This document shows positions 25,516 to 34,824 of a DNA stretch of 64,000 bases, in pieces; the first letter of the stretch is position 1; the number at the start of each line of letters is the position of its first letter. The notes beneath the pieces were generated by a model. It had not been told where the DNA came from. It worked only from the letters and a program-made list of their open reading frames with translations, and did not search any database. Source of the stretch: Caldimonas mangrovi (GTDB taxonomy: Bacteria > Pseudomonadota > Gammaproteobacteria > Burkholderiales > Burkholderiaceae_C). The translations under genes and the position numbers were made by a program. The DNA is taken from positions 1 through 64,000 of the forward strand of contig NZ_JAMKFE010000002.1 in NCBI RefSeq assembly GCF_023721835.1, written 5' to 3'.

Positions 25516-26396
25516 ACCGGCGGGATCGCCATCACCGCCTCCAGCCCGCTGCGCAGCTTCTCACGGCAGGCGAGCGTCGGCGGGCGCATCGGCAGGCGCA
25601 GCTCGGGCTGGATCAGGCCCTGCATGGCCAGCGCCGCCTTCACCGGGCCGGGGTTGGGCTCGGAGAAGAGCAGCCGGATCCACGGCACCAGCTGCGCGAA
25701 GAGAGTGCGTGCTTCGCCGACGCGGTCGTGCTGCACGAGGTCGAGCACGCGCACGTAAAGGTCGGGGCGCACGTGGGCCGCGGCGGCGATGGCGCCGTGG
25801 CCGCCCATGCAGGCGTTCAGGAAGATCATGTGGTCCTCGCCGCTCAGCACCTGCAGCGGCGTCTGCTGGATCAGGTCGAACAACTGGTCGACGTTGCCCG
25901 AGCCGCTTTCCTTGATGGCGACGAACTGGCGGTTCTCGGCCAGGTGCTGCAGCGTGTCGAGCGTGATGTTCACCCCGGTGCGATAGGGAATGTTGTAGAG
26001 CACGATCGGCTTGTCGGTGTTGCGGGCGATCTCCTGGAAGTGCATCAAGATGCCTTCTTGCGATGGTCGCACGTAGTAGGGCGCACTGACCAGGAAGCCG
26101 TCGACCGGCGTGGCGCTGTATTGCCGTGCACCGTGCGCGACGTCGCGCGTGTCGCTGCCGGCGAGGCCCATGATCAGCCCCGGGGCGGAGCCGATCGCCT
26201 CGCGCACGGCAGCCAGCAGGCCGCGCTTTTCTTCGTCGGACAGCGACCCAGGCTCGCCGGTCGTGCCGCAGACGACCAGGCCGCGGCAGCCGGCCTGCAC
26301 GAAGCGCTCGGCCAGCCGTTGCACGGCGGGCAGGTCGACGCGGTTGTCACGGAACGGGGTGATGAGGGGGATCCAAAGGCCGGAAAACTGTTCCAT
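25512..26396 (-). CDS. dapA: 4-hydroxy-tetrahydrodipicolinate synthase family protein
   Basis: 294 residues, the standard DapA length. The Schiff-base lysine is in FVAIKESGSGN, the TTGE motif is in VVCGTTGEPGSLS, and the tyrosine/arginine region is YNIPYRTGVN. DapA condenses pyruvate with aspartate semialdehyde, the first committed step of lysine and diaminopimelate synthesis. Other pyruvate aldolases share the fold, so a catabolic role cannot be excluded. It lies upstream of the riboswitch-dadA unit on the same strand and downstream of the diguanylate cyclase, with a 327-base gap. Confidence 0.88.
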   Translation of the reverse strand: MEQFSGLWIPLITPFRDNRVDLPAVQRLAERFVQAGCRGLVVCGTTGEPGSLSDEEKRGLLAAVREAIGSAPGLIMGLAGSDTRDVAHGARQYSATPVDGFLVSAPYYVRPSQEGILMHFQEIARNTDKPIVLYNIPYRTGVNITLDTLQHLAENRQFVAIKESGSGNVDQLFDLIQQTPLQVLSGEDHMIFLNACMGGHGAIAAAAHVRPDLYVRVLDLVQHDRVGEARTLFAQLVPWIRLLFSEPNPGPVKAALAMQGLIQPELRLPMRPPTLACREKLRSGLEAVMAIPPV

Positions 26397-26723
26397 CGGG
26401 TTCCTTGCTTCAAAAATGCGTGGACGGCAGGGAGTGGCCGTCGGGCGGGAAGGCGGGCGAGGATGACGAAAGGGAGGAAGACACGCCGCACCGCCTGGGC
26501 TCACCCGGCGGGCCGACAACCCGTCAGGTGAGCGCGGGTTTCTTTCGTTTCACGTGCTGCGACATGCCGGCCTGCGGCACACCGCACGAGGTGCGGGCAG
26601 CGGCATGGAAACAGCAGGGAAAGTGGTCCATCGAGAAACCGGGGCGAGACGGTGACGGGTAGTGCAGTCTACGCGTGCCGCGTGTCTTCCGCGAGCGCAG
26701 GGGATGAGCGGTGCGCAACCGTG
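26397..26723. other. gene-free stretch between dapA and the diguanylate cyclase
   Basis: No convincing gene in 327 bases. On the plus strand AACCCG (26518-26523) pairs with CGGGTT (26535-26540), followed by TCTTTCGTTT, which has the form of a weak factor-independent terminator. No plus-strand gene precedes it, so it could end a small RNA divergent from dapA. The dapA promoter should lie in the part near 26400-26450. Small open frames here have no ribosome binding sites or family patterns. Confidence 0.4.
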
Positions 26724-28631
26724 TCAAGCGGGTGGTCCGGACTGCAGCTCGAGCGCCGGCGGATGGGGGGCCGCGTCACGAAGCGGCAGACCGAGGCCGG
26801 TGCACACACGATTGCGACCGCCGTGTTTCGCGCCGTACAGCGCGGCATCGGCCTGTGCCACCAGAGTCGACAGCGTCACGGCCGTATCCGGTGCCGCACT
26901 GGCCACGCCCACACTCACGGTGAAGGCGATCCTCCGGTCGCCGACCTGGGCCGGTGCGGTTTCTATGGCGATGCGCAGGCGTTCACCGATGGTTCGCGCG
27001 TCCTCGCTCGTCGTGCCGGGGAGCAGGACGGCAAACTCCTCGCCGCCCCAGCGCACCAGCTCGTCGCTGCCGCCGCGCAGCGTATGCCCTACCACGTCGC
27101 ACAGGTGGTGCAGGCAGGCGTCGCCGGCGCCGTGGCCATTGAGGTCATTGATGCGCTTGAAGTGGTCGATGTCGAGCAGGAGCAGCGACAGCGGTTCGAT
27201 CCGTCCGGCCAGCGCTTCGAAGCGGCGTGTCAGGTAAAGCCTGTTGCGCGCGCGTGTCAACGGGTCGCGCTGGCTGAGGTCCTCGAGCGAGGCGTTCGCG
27301 GTGCTCAGTTGCTGCAGCGCCTGGTTCAGCTCGGCGGTGCGCCGACGCACCTGCGCTTCGAGATTGGCGGCCGCCTCGGCCTGCAAACGCCCGCTTTCCT
27401 CCATCAGCAGCTTGTAGCGGTGCGTCAGCGCAAAGCCGAGCATGACCGCTTCCAGCGCGGAGCCGAACTGCATGGCGTTCTGCGTGAAGAAGTTGGTGGG
27501 CAGCACGTTCATCGTCTTCAGCGAGAACACCACGATCGCGACCAGGAAGATGGTCCATGCCAGCGTCAGGTAGAGCGCCTGCTTCTCCTTTTTCAGCAGG
27601 CACACGACGGCCGAGCACAGGATCACCACCGATCCGACCAGGCCCACGCCGGTGGCCGCCTGGATCACGTCGCCGTACGGGAACGCGGGCGCCGCCAGTG
27701 CCACGCCGATCGAGGCCGCGATCGCCCCGAGCGAGGCGCGGTCGAGCACGCGGGAATGACGCGCGAGGTCGAGGAAGCTGCGCGAGAACTGCACCGCGAA
27801 TGCGCAGGTGGTGCCCACGAAGAAGGTGGTCGCGATCTCGTTGAGCAAGGGGTGCCGCGGCCAGAGGTACTGGAAGGCCAGCCCGTTCAGTGACAGCTGC
27901 AGCAACGCGTAGCAGACCAGGTAGCCGACGTAGAACAGATAGGCGCGGCTGCGGGTGGAGAAATACACCATGGTGCTGAACGCGAGCATCGCCACCAGCA
28001 CGCCGTAGTACAGACCGAGCACCAGCTGCTCTTCGCGGTCGGCGGCGTAGAACTCGTGCTTTTCCCACAGCACCAGCGGCATCTGCACCGAGCTGCCACT
28101 GCGCACGCGCAGGTACAGCGTCACCGGCTCGCCGGGCGGCAGCTCGAGTTCGAAGTTGATGTGGCGTGCGGCAGCGGCGCGCTGCGCAAACGGCAACGTG
28201 TCGCCGCCTCGTTGCATCCGTGTCGCGCCGCTGGCGCGCACGACGTAGAGGTCCACCTGGTCGAGCAGGGGATAGCCGACTTCGAGGATCCAGCGGGCGG
28301 ACGCGTCGTGCGTGTTCAGCAGTTCGGTGCGCAGCCACACCGCCGCACGCGTGAAGCCGAAATTGGGTGTTTCGGCCAGCGAAGGCCGGAAGGCGGCTGC
28401 TACGTCGGGGTGCACGACGTTGGCGATGCCGAGAAAACCGCGCGGGTCGACGAGATGGTACGTCGACGGACCGAGCAGGTAGCGGGCGGCCGGGCCGACT
28501 TGGAGCGGCTCGGCAATCGCTGGCGCGGCGAGCCACAGGTGCAACAGGACGAGCAGCATGGCCGCCCGGTACCGCAGCAGCCGGGCAGCGGTTGCGCGCA
28601 GCAGGTGCGCCGTGGATGAGGCGGTGAGCAT
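26724..28631 (-). CDS. 7TM-DISM diguanylate cyclase
   Basis: 635 residues. After a signal or anchor segment there is a periplasmic 7TMR-DISM extracellular domain (about 40-190, with GFTRAAVWLRTELLN), then seven membrane helices (about 200-400), a coiled coil (LEAQVRRRTAELNQALQQL) and a GGDEF domain. The active site reads WGGEEFAVLL near residue 532, and DPLTRARNRLYL precedes it, so cyclic di-GMP synthesis is likely. The inhibitory RxxD site is not obvious. It probably couples an outside carbohydrate-like signal to cyclic di-GMP. Confidence 0.9.
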   Translation of the reverse strand: MLTASSTAHLLRATAARLLRYRAAMLLVLLHLWLAAPAIAEPLQVGPAARYLLGPSTYHLVDPRGFLGIANVVHPDVAAAFRPSLAETPNFGFTRAAVWLRTELLNTHDASARWILEVGYPLLDQVDLYVVRASGATRMQRGGDTLPFAQRAAAARHINFELELPPGEPVTLYLRVRSGSSVQMPLVLWEKHEFYAADREEQLVLGLYYGVLVAMLAFSTMVYFSTRSRAYLFYVGYLVCYALLQLSLNGLAFQYLWPRHPLLNEIATTFFVGTTCAFAVQFSRSFLDLARHSRVLDRASLGAIAASIGVALAAPAFPYGDVIQAATGVGLVGSVVILCSAVVCLLKKEKQALYLTLAWTIFLVAIVVFSLKTMNVLPTNFFTQNAMQFGSALEAVMLGFALTHRYKLLMEESGRLQAEAAANLEAQVRRRTAELNQALQQLSTANASLEDLSQRDPLTRARNRLYLTRRFEALAGRIEPLSLLLLDIDHFKRINDLNGHGAGDACLHHLCDVVGHTLRGGSDELVRWGGEEFAVLLPGTTSEDARTIGERLRIAIETAPAQVGDRRIAFTVSVGVASAAPDTAVTLSTLVAQADAALYGAKHGGRNRVCTGLGLPLRDAAPHPPALELQSGPPA

Positions 28632-28753
28632 GGGAGCGATGCGAGGCGCTTGCGCGCACGAGCGATAGCTCGCATATCGGCCGCCGCCATCGACGCTTGA
28701 CACATCCCGCGGGGCCGCAACGCCGACTGCATCACGGACCGGTCCCCGCCGTT

Positions 28754-30244
28754 CTACTGGAACGCGACCTCGGCGAAGCTGCGCAGTTTGCGGCTGTGCA
28801 GTTGTTCCAGCCGCTGCTGGCGCAGGATCTCGACGGCGCGGATGCCGATGCGCAGGTGCTGGTCGACGCGCTCGCGGTAGAACTGGTTGGCCATGCCCGG
28901 CAGCTTGATCTCGCCGTGCAGCGGCTTGTCGCTGACGCACAGCAAGGTGCCATAGGGCACGCGAAAGCGGAATCCGTTGGCGGCGATGGTGGCCGATTCC
29001 ATGTCGAGCGCGACGGCACGGCTCTGGCTGAAGCGGCGTTCGGGGCCCGGGTGCGGCAGCAGCTCCCAGTTGCGGTTGTCCACCGACGCGACGGTGCCGG
29101 TGCGCATGATGCGCTTGAGCTCGTAGCCTTGCAGCCGCGTGATGTCTTCCACGGCGCGTTCGAGCGCGACCTGCACTTCGGCCAGCGGTGGGATCGGCAC
29201 CCACAGCGGCAGATCTTCGTCGAGCACGTGGTCCTCGCGCACATAGCCGTGCGCCAGCACGTAGTCACCGAGCTGCTGCGTGTTGCGCAGGCCGGCGCAG
29301 TGCCCGAGCATGATCCACGCATGCGGACGCAGCACCGCAATATGGTCGGTGATGGTCTTGGCGTTGCTGGGGCCGACGCCGATGTTGACCATCGTGATGC
29401 CGGTGCGGTCCTTGCGAACGAGATGATAGGCCGGCATCTGCGGCAGCCGCGCCGGCGGCACGCCGGACAGCTCATTGCCGTCGGGCACCAGGTGCGCGCG
29501 CTGCGTGACCACGTTGCCGGGCTCGACGAAGGCGACGTAGTCGTCATCGGCAGACGGGTCGGGGGCCTTCTCCATCAGCTCGCGGCCCAGGCGAACGAAC
29601 TCGTCGATGTAGAACTGGTAGTTCGTGAACAGCACGAAGTTCTGGAAGTGGTCGGGTGCGGTGCCCGTGTAGTGGCGCAGCCGGTGCAGCGAGTAGTCGA
29701 CACGCGGCGCAGTGAACAGCGCCAGTGGGTGGGGCTCGCCGAAACCCGGCTCGTAAGTGCCGTTGGCGATGCCGTCGTCCATCGCCGCGAGGTCGGGCAG
29801 GTCGAACAGGTCGCGCATCAGCAGCCGTCGCTCGCGTGCCAGGCTGCCTTCGAGATGATCGTCTTCAGCGAACGAGAAATGCAGCGGAATCGGCTGCGAG
29901 CTGGTGCCGATCTCGAGCGGCACGCCGTGACTTTTCAGCAGCAACTCGAACTGGCGGCGGTAGTAATGACCGAACAGCTCGGGCCGCGTCAGCGTGGTCT
30001 CATAGGTGCCCGGGCCGGCAACGAAGCCGTACGCGAGACGCGAATCGGCGCGCGCGACCGTGTCGGTGTGCACCCGTACATAGGGGTAGTACGCGCGCAC
30101 ATGGGCGGCGGGGGCGGCGCCGCCCACGAAGCGGTGCAGGGCATCGCGCAGGTGGGCGATGCCGTGGTCGTAGATCTCGGTGACGCGCTGCAGCGCGGCG
30201 ACCGGGTCGTCGAAGCGCGCACTGGGAAAGCTCGGGGCAGACAT
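28754..30244 (-). CDS. amn: AMP nucleosidase
   Basis: 496 residues, matching bacterial Amn (about 484-500). An N-terminal regulatory domain (AYYPYVRVHTDT, RPELFGHYYRRQFELLL) is followed by a nucleoside phosphorylase-like catalytic domain (MVNIGVGPSNAKTITDH, IMLGHCAGLRN, ALDMESATIAANGFRF). It splits AMP into adenine and ribose 5-phosphate and so sets adenylate levels. ATG 30244 has an AGGAGG box. It is transcribed singly. Confidence 0.95.
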   Translation of the reverse strand: MSAPSFPSARFDDPVAALQRVTEIYDHGIAHLRDALHRFVGGAAPAAHVRAYYPYVRVHTDTVARADSRLAYGFVAGPGTYETTLTRPELFGHYYRRQFELLLKSHGVPLEIGTSSQPIPLHFSFAEDDHLEGSLARERRLLMRDLFDLPDLAAMDDGIANGTYEPGFGEPHPLALFTAPRVDYSLHRLRHYTGTAPDHFQNFVLFTNYQFYIDEFVRLGRELMEKAPDPSADDDYVAFVEPGNVVTQRAHLVPDGNELSGVPPARLPQMPAYHLVRKDRTGITMVNIGVGPSNAKTITDHIAVLRPHAWIMLGHCAGLRNTQQLGDYVLAHGYVREDHVLDEDLPLWVPIPPLAEVQVALERAVEDITRLQGYELKRIMRTGTVASVDNRNWELLPHPGPERRFSQSRAVALDMESATIAANGFRFRVPYGTLLCVSDKPLHGEIKLPGMANQFYRERVDQHLRIGIRAVEILRQQRLEQLHSRKLRSFAEVAFQ

Positions 30245-30357
30245 GGTCCTCCTGACGGGTGTTCCCGGCATTGTGGCGCCATTGCCCGGCGGCGGTGTGT
30301 CCACCCCGAGGTGCGTGCGAGGGTTTTCGTCAGAGGCATGGCCCTGGCGAAGAGCCG

Positions 30358-31803
30358 TCAGGCCAGCGTGTAGGCGGTCTTGACCGTCGTGTAGAACTCG
30401 GCGGCGTAACGGCCCTGCTCTCGCGAGCCGTAGCTCGAGCCCTTGCGGCCGCCGAAGGGCACGTGATAGTCGACGCCGGCGGTCGGCAGGTTGACCATCA
30501 CCATGCCTGCCTGCGCGTGGCGCTTGAAGTGCGTCGCGTACTTCAGCGAAGTGGTCGCGATGCCGGCCGACAGACCGAATTCGGTGTCGTTGACCACCGC
30601 CAGCGCCTCGTCGTAGTCCTTCACGCGCACCACGCTGGCGACCGGGCCGAAGATCTCCTCGCGATTGATCTTCATCGACGGGGTGCTGTCGGCGAACAGC
30701 GTCGGCGCCAGGTAGTAGCCCTCGGTTTCGCAGTTGACGCGAGCGCCGCCGGCCACGAGCCGGGCGCCCTCGCGCTGACCGATCTCGATGTAGCGCTGGT
30801 CCTGCTCGAGTTGCGCGGCCGAGACGACCGGCCCCATGTCCACGCCTGCGGCCAGCGCGTGCCCGACCTTGATGCGGCGTGTGCGTTCGGCCAGCGCGTC
30901 GACGAAGCGGCCGTAGATGCCTTCGGTGACGATCAGGCGGCTGGACGCCGTGCAGCGCTGGCCGGTCGAGTAGAACGCGCTTTGCGCGCACAGCTCCACC
31001 GCGACGGCGAGATCGGCGTCGTCGAGCACCACCTGCGGGTTCTTGCCGCCCATCTCGAGTTGCACCTTGGCGCCGCGCGCGACGCACGCTGCAGCGACCT
31101 GCCGGCCGACACCGACGGAGCCGGTGAAGCTGACGGCGTCGATGCCCGGGTGATCGACCAGCGCCTGGCCCACTTCACGGCCGGCGCCCATCACCAGGTT
31201 GAACACGCCGGCAGGCAGCCCGGCGCGGCTGATGATCTCGGCCAGGGCCCAGGCGCTCCCGGGCACCAGGTCGGCCGGCTTGAACACCACGCAGTTGCCG
31301 TAGGCCAGAGCCGGCGCGATCTTCCAGGCAGGAATCGCGATCGGGAAGTTCCACGGGCTGATCAGGCCGACCACGCCGATCGGTTCGCGCGTGATCTCGA
31401 CGCCGATGCCGGGACGCACCGACGGCAGCAATTCGCCGGCCGTGCGCAGTGCCTCGCCGGCGAAGAACTTGAAGATGTTGCCGGCACGGGCGACCTCGCC
31501 GACGGCTTCGGGCCGCGTCTTGCCTTCCTCGCGTGCCAGCAGGGCGCCGAGTTCTTCCTTGCGGGCCAGGATCTCGCTGCCGATCCGGTCCAGCGCGTCG
31601 GCGCGTGCCTGGATGCCGCCGGTGCTCCAGGCCGGCAGCGCGGCGCGCGCGGCTTGCACGGCACGGTCGACATGCGCCTTGCCGCCCACCGCGTAGTGAC
31701 CGATGGTGTCGGCGAGATCCGACGGATTGACGTTGGCCATCGTGCCGGTGCCTTCGGCCCATGCGCCGCCGATGTAATGCAGATGCAGTGTGTTGTCGTT
31801 CAT
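30358..31803 (-). CDS. 2,5-dioxopentanoate (alpha-ketoglutarate semialdehyde) dehydrogenase
   Basis: 481-residue NAD(P) aldehyde dehydrogenase. The catalytic cysteine is in YSTGQRCTASSRLIV, the general-base Glu in LEMGGKNPQVVL, and the cofactor site in PWNFPIAIPAWK and FTGSVGVGRQ. Located 16 bases after kdgD, it carries out the last step of aldarate breakdown, oxidising 2-oxoglutarate semialdehyde to 2-oxoglutarate. Both genes are in the minus-strand operon tctC-kdgD-aldehyde dehydrogenase of the uronate island. Confidence 0.9.
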   Translation of the reverse strand: MNDNTLHLHYIGGAWAEGTGTMANVNPSDLADTIGHYAVGGKAHVDRAVQAARAALPAWSTGGIQARADALDRIGSEILARKEELGALLAREEGKTRPEAVGEVARAGNIFKFFAGEALRTAGELLPSVRPGIGVEITREPIGVVGLISPWNFPIAIPAWKIAPALAYGNCVVFKPADLVPGSAWALAEIISRAGLPAGVFNLVMGAGREVGQALVDHPGIDAVSFTGSVGVGRQVAAACVARGAKVQLEMGGKNPQVVLDDADLAVAVELCAQSAFYSTGQRCTASSRLIVTEGIYGRFVDALAERTRRIKVGHALAAGVDMGPVVSAAQLEQDQRYIEIGQREGARLVAGGARVNCETEGYYLAPTLFADSTPSMKINREEIFGPVASVVRVKDYDEALAVVNDTEFGLSAGIATTSLKYATHFKRHAQAGMVMVNLPTAGVDYHVPFGGRKGSSYGSREQGRYAAEFYTTVKTAYTLA

Positions 31804-31819
31804 CGTCGAGCCTCCTGGC

Positions 31820-32731
31820 TTATTGCGGGCCGAGCTTGGCGATCAGTGCGGCCAGCTGCTCGCGCTCGTCGGGTTTCAGATCCGTCAGCGGGGTGCGGAC
31901 CGGGCCGGCAGCGCGGCCGACGATGGCAGCGCCGGACTTGACGATGCTAACGGCGTAGCCCGCGCAGCGATTGCGGATCGCCAGATAGGGCAGGAAGAAT
32001 TCGCGCAGCAACCGGCTTTGCGTTGCGCGGTCGTCGCTGGCGACGGCGGCGTAGAAGTCCATTGCCATCTTCGGCACGAAATTGAAGACAGCCGACGAAT
32101 ACACCGGCACCCCCAGCGCCTTGTAGGCCGCGGCGTAGACCTCGGCGGTCGGCAGGCCGCCGAGGTAAGCGAAACGGTCGCCCAGGCGCTCGCGGATGTT
32201 GACCATCATCTCGATGTCGCCGATGCCGTCCTTGAAGCCGACCAGGTTGGGGCAGCGCTCGGCCAGCGGCTCGAGCTGGGCCGGGCCCAGCCGGCAGACG
32301 GCGCGGTTGTAGACGATGACGCCGATCTTGACGGAACGGCAGACGGCTTCCACGTGCGCCGCCACGCCGTCGGCAGAGGCCTCGGTCAGGTAGTGCGGCA
32401 GCAGCAGGACACCTTGTGCACCCAGGCGCTCCGCTTCTTGCGCATAGGCGATGGCCTGGCGGGTGCCGCCGCCGGCGCCGGCGATGATGGGCACCTTGCC
32501 GCGGCAGGTGTCCACCGCGGTCTGGACGACCTTGGAGTACTCGCCGGGCTCCAGCGAGAAGAATTCGCCGGTGCCGCCGGCAGCGAACAGCGCGGTCGCG
32601 CCATAGGGCGCCAGCCATTCCAGACGCTGCGCATAACCGCGCGGCTCGAATTCGCCCTGGGCGTCGAAGTCGGTCAGCGGGAACGACAGAAGGCCGGACG
32701 AGATGATCTGCTGGAGGTCTTGGGGTGACAT
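31820..32731 (-). CDS. kdgD: 5-dehydro-4-deoxyglucarate dehydratase
   Basis: 303 residues of the DapA-like Schiff-base fold. The active lysine is in [13 protein letters not shown] and the tyrosine in [13 protein letters not shown]. It converts 5-keto-4-deoxyglucarate to 2-oxoglutarate semialdehyde with loss of water and CO2, linking galactarate dehydratase (encoded on the other arm of the island) to the aldehyde dehydrogenase after it. The N-terminus [20 protein letters not shown] is characteristic of KdgD. Confidence 0.93.
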   Translation of the reverse strand: MSPQDLQQIISSGLLSFPLTDFDAQGEFEPRGYAQRLEWLAPYGATALFAAGGTGEFFSLEPGEYSKVVQTAVDTCRGKVPIIAGAGGGTRQAIAYAQEAERLGAQGVLLLPHYLTEASADGVAAHVEAVCRSVKIGVIVYNRAVCRLGPAQLEPLAERCPNLVGFKDGIGDIEMMVNIRERLGDRFAYLGGLPTAEVYAAAYKALGVPVYSSAVFNFVPKMAMDFYAAVASDDRATQSRLLREFFLPYLAIRNRCAGYAVSIVKSGAAIVGRAAGPVRTPLTDLKPDEREQLAALIAKLGPQ

Positions 32732-32776
32732 GGAAAGGTCCTGCGGAGAAAGACGGGATTCGGGCGGAAAGAGCGG

Positions 32777-33763
32777 TCAGTCGAGACGGACGTCCGCCTG
32801 CTTGACGACGGTGGCCCAGCGGGCGCGCTCGGTCTCGAAGAACTTGCCGAGTTCGGGCGGCGTCATCGTCACCACCTCGGCCCCCTGGGCGACGAGCTTG
32901 GATCGCACCTCGGGTGAGCGGATCACCTGCACCAGCTCCTGGTGCAGCCGTTGCACGACTGCCGCCGGCATGCTGCGGGGCGCCATGACGCCCTGCCAGG
33001 TGCCCGACTCGAAGTTCGGCACGCCCAGTTCGGCGATCGTCGGGACGTCGGGGATCAGCGCCATGCGCGTGCGCTTCGAAACGCCCAGCAACTTGAGCTT
33101 GCCGCTTTGCACATGAGGCCAGGTGGCCAGCATGCCGTTCATCAACACGTCGGCCTGCCCGCCGATCGTGTCGGCGATAGCCTGCGCACCGCCCTTGTAG
33201 GGCACGTACTGCCAGTGGGCGCTGGTGGCCCGTTCGACCGACACACCGGCGAGATGCGGGGCGCTGCCGATGGCGGTGACGGCAAAGTTGAGCGGCTTGT
33301 TCTTCGACAGCGCCACCAGCTCCTGCAGGTTGTTGACCGGCACCGACGGGTGAACCACCAGCAGGTGGGGCGAGTAGGCGAGCATCGTCACGGCTTGCAG
33401 ATCCTTGGACGGATCGAAGCTGAGCTTCTTGTAGACGGACGGGCTGATGGCCAGCGCACCCACGTCGCACAGCAGCACGGTGTGCCCGTCGTCGGCCTTC
33501 ACGGCCTCTGCCGCGCCGAGGTTGCCGTTGGCGCCGGCGCGGTTCTCGATGATGACCGGCTGCTTCAGTGCCTGCGACAGCGGCTGGCTGATCAGGCGGG
33601 CGATGGCGTCCGACGAACCGCCTGGCGGGTAGGGCACCACAATGCGCAGCGGGCGCGACGGCCAGTCCTTTGCCTGCGCGAGAGCCGAGCCGGCCCATGG
33701 GCCGGCCAGCAACGCAGCGAGACCGGCGAGCCAGAAACGGCGAGAAGAACGACGATGCGACAT
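32777..33763 (-). CDS. TctC/Bug-family solute-binding protein
   Basis: 328 residues. A signal peptide (FWLAGLAALLAGPWAGSALAQ) leads into a Bug-type periplasmic binding protein (WPSRPLRIVVPYPPGGSSDA, IENRAGANGNLGAA). These belong to tripartite tricarboxylate transporters, but in Burkholderiales many are orphans. No tctA or tctB gene is near. It heads the operon with kdgD and the dehydrogenase, so its ligand is likely an aldarate or uronate; this is inference. Confidence 0.88.
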   Translation of the reverse strand: MSHRRSSRRFWLAGLAALLAGPWAGSALAQAKDWPSRPLRIVVPYPPGGSSDAIARLISQPLSQALKQPVIIENRAGANGNLGAAEAVKADDGHTVLLCDVGALAISPSVYKKLSFDPSKDLQAVTMLAYSPHLLVVHPSVPVNNLQELVALSKNKPLNFAVTAIGSAPHLAGVSVERATSAHWQYVPYKGGAQAIADTIGGQADVLMNGMLATWPHVQSGKLKLLGVSKRTRMALIPDVPTIAELGVPNFESGTWQGVMAPRSMPAAVVQRLHQELVQVIRSPEVRSKLVAQGAEVVTMTPPELGKFFETERARWATVVKQADVRLD

Positions 33764-33826
33764 GTGAGTGAGTCTCCTGTGACAGGGGCCGTGGCCCGGG
33801 CGACGGGTACCACCAGCAATCCCGTC

Positions 33827-33850
33827 CTGTTGTCAGTCATCGTACAACTG
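33827..33850. promoter_or_regulatory. GntR-type operator before the tctC-kdgD operon
   Basis: On the minus strand the stretch CAGTTGTACGATGACTGACA (from 33850) contains TTGT-ACG-ATGA, followed by a second half-site GACAACAG. The core GTTGTACGA and the trailing GACAACAG are shared with the site at 34732-34746 in the gntR-udh gap. It lies about 65-85 bases before the start of the binding protein gene. Likely bound by the FCD-type GntR regulator encoded alongside. Confidence 0.55.
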
Positions 33851-33944
33851 GAGGCGACGAAATGCAAGACGCAACTCCATGGTTGCTGTCCTCGCGCGGT
33901 GACGGGCGGGCCGCAGGTCGGCGCGCGGCCGGTGGACGCTTCGA

Positions 33945-34670
33945 TCAGTGCGCGTTGCTTTGCGCGCGACGCAGGCGTTCGCGGCTATTGGACAGGTGGG
34001 TGCGCATCGCCGCGCGCGCAGCCTCGGGATCCTGGTTGGCGATGGCGCTGTAGATGTTTTCGTGCTCGCCGTTGACGCGGCGCAGATACTCGTGCCGCTC
34101 GGTGTCGGCCACGCGCGCGGTGTTCACCCGTGAACGGGGGATCAGCATCGTGCCGACGTAGCTCATCAACTCGCCGAAGTGCGGGTTCTGCGTGGCGCGG
34201 GCGATCTCCAGATGGAAGCGGAAGTCGTGACCGACGGTGTCGCCGTCGGTGTCGAGTTGCTGGCTGAACGCCTGCAGCGCATCACGCATCACCTGCAGGT
34301 TCTCTTCGGTGCGGCGCACCGCGGCGAGCGCTGCGGCTTCCGTTTCCAGGCTGATGCGCAGTTCCAGCACCGCGATCACGTCCCGCACGGTGGCCAGCTG
34401 TTCCGGGTCGATGCGGAAAGTGGGGGCATCGACGACGCCGACGACGAAGGTGCCCACGCCGTGCCGGGTGCGTACCAGGCCGGCGGCCTGCAGCTTGGAA
34501 ATCGCCTCGCGCACCACGGTGCGGCTGACGCCGAACTCTTCCATGATCTCCGCTTCGGTCGGCAGCTTGTCGCCGGCGCGCAGACTGCCTTCGCGAATGC
34601 GCTGGCTCAGCGTCTCCACGACACCGACAGCCAGGGTGCGGGGACGGCGGACGGCAGGCAGCATGTTCAT
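33945..34670 (-). CDS. GntR/FCD-family regulator of the uronate island
   Basis: 241 residues. The N-terminal winged helix (VETLSQRIREGSLRAGDKLP, then FGVSRTVVREAISKLQAAGL) is followed by an FCD effector domain with metal-binding-type positions (RFHLEIARATQNPHF). Family members repress sugar-acid catabolism and are released by the substrate. It sits between the two arms of the island, divergent from udh. Recognisable TTGT-n3-ACAA sites lie in its own upstream gap and before the tctC-kdgD operon. Confidence 0.9.
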   Translation of the reverse strand: MNMLPAVRRPRTLAVGVVETLSQRIREGSLRAGDKLPTEAEIMEEFGVSRTVVREAISKLQAAGLVRTRHGVGTFVVGVVDAPTFRIDPEQLATVRDVIAVLELRISLETEAAALAAVRRTEENLQVMRDALQAFSQQLDTDGDTVGHDFRFHLEIARATQNPHFGELMSYVGTMLIPRSRVNTARVADTERHEYLRRVNGEHENIYSAIANQDPEAARAAMRTHLSNSRERLRRAQSNAH

Positions 34671-34731
34671 CGGAAGCTGGGGTAATCCCTGATCAAGGCT
34701 TGTTGACTTTGGCCGCCTACAAGGCGACCAT

Positions 34732-34759
34732 TGTTGTACGACAACAGATGACATACAAC
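34732..34759. promoter_or_regulatory. GntR-type operators between gntR and udh
   Basis: TGTTGT-ACG-ACAACA (34732-34746) is a perfect inverted repeat around a three-base centre and fits the TTGT-n3-ACAA consensus of FCD-type GntR proteins. A second, weaker copy (ATGACATACAACG, 34747-34759, reading TTGT-ATG-TCAT on the other strand) follows directly. The pair lies in the 154-base gap between the regulator and udh, so it can control both divergent transcripts. Confidence 0.65.
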
Positions 34760-34824
34760 GCGAATGGTGCCCGCACTGTAGCAAATCCACCTGCCGCCAC
34801 CAAGCCGCTCACGCTGAAACCGTC

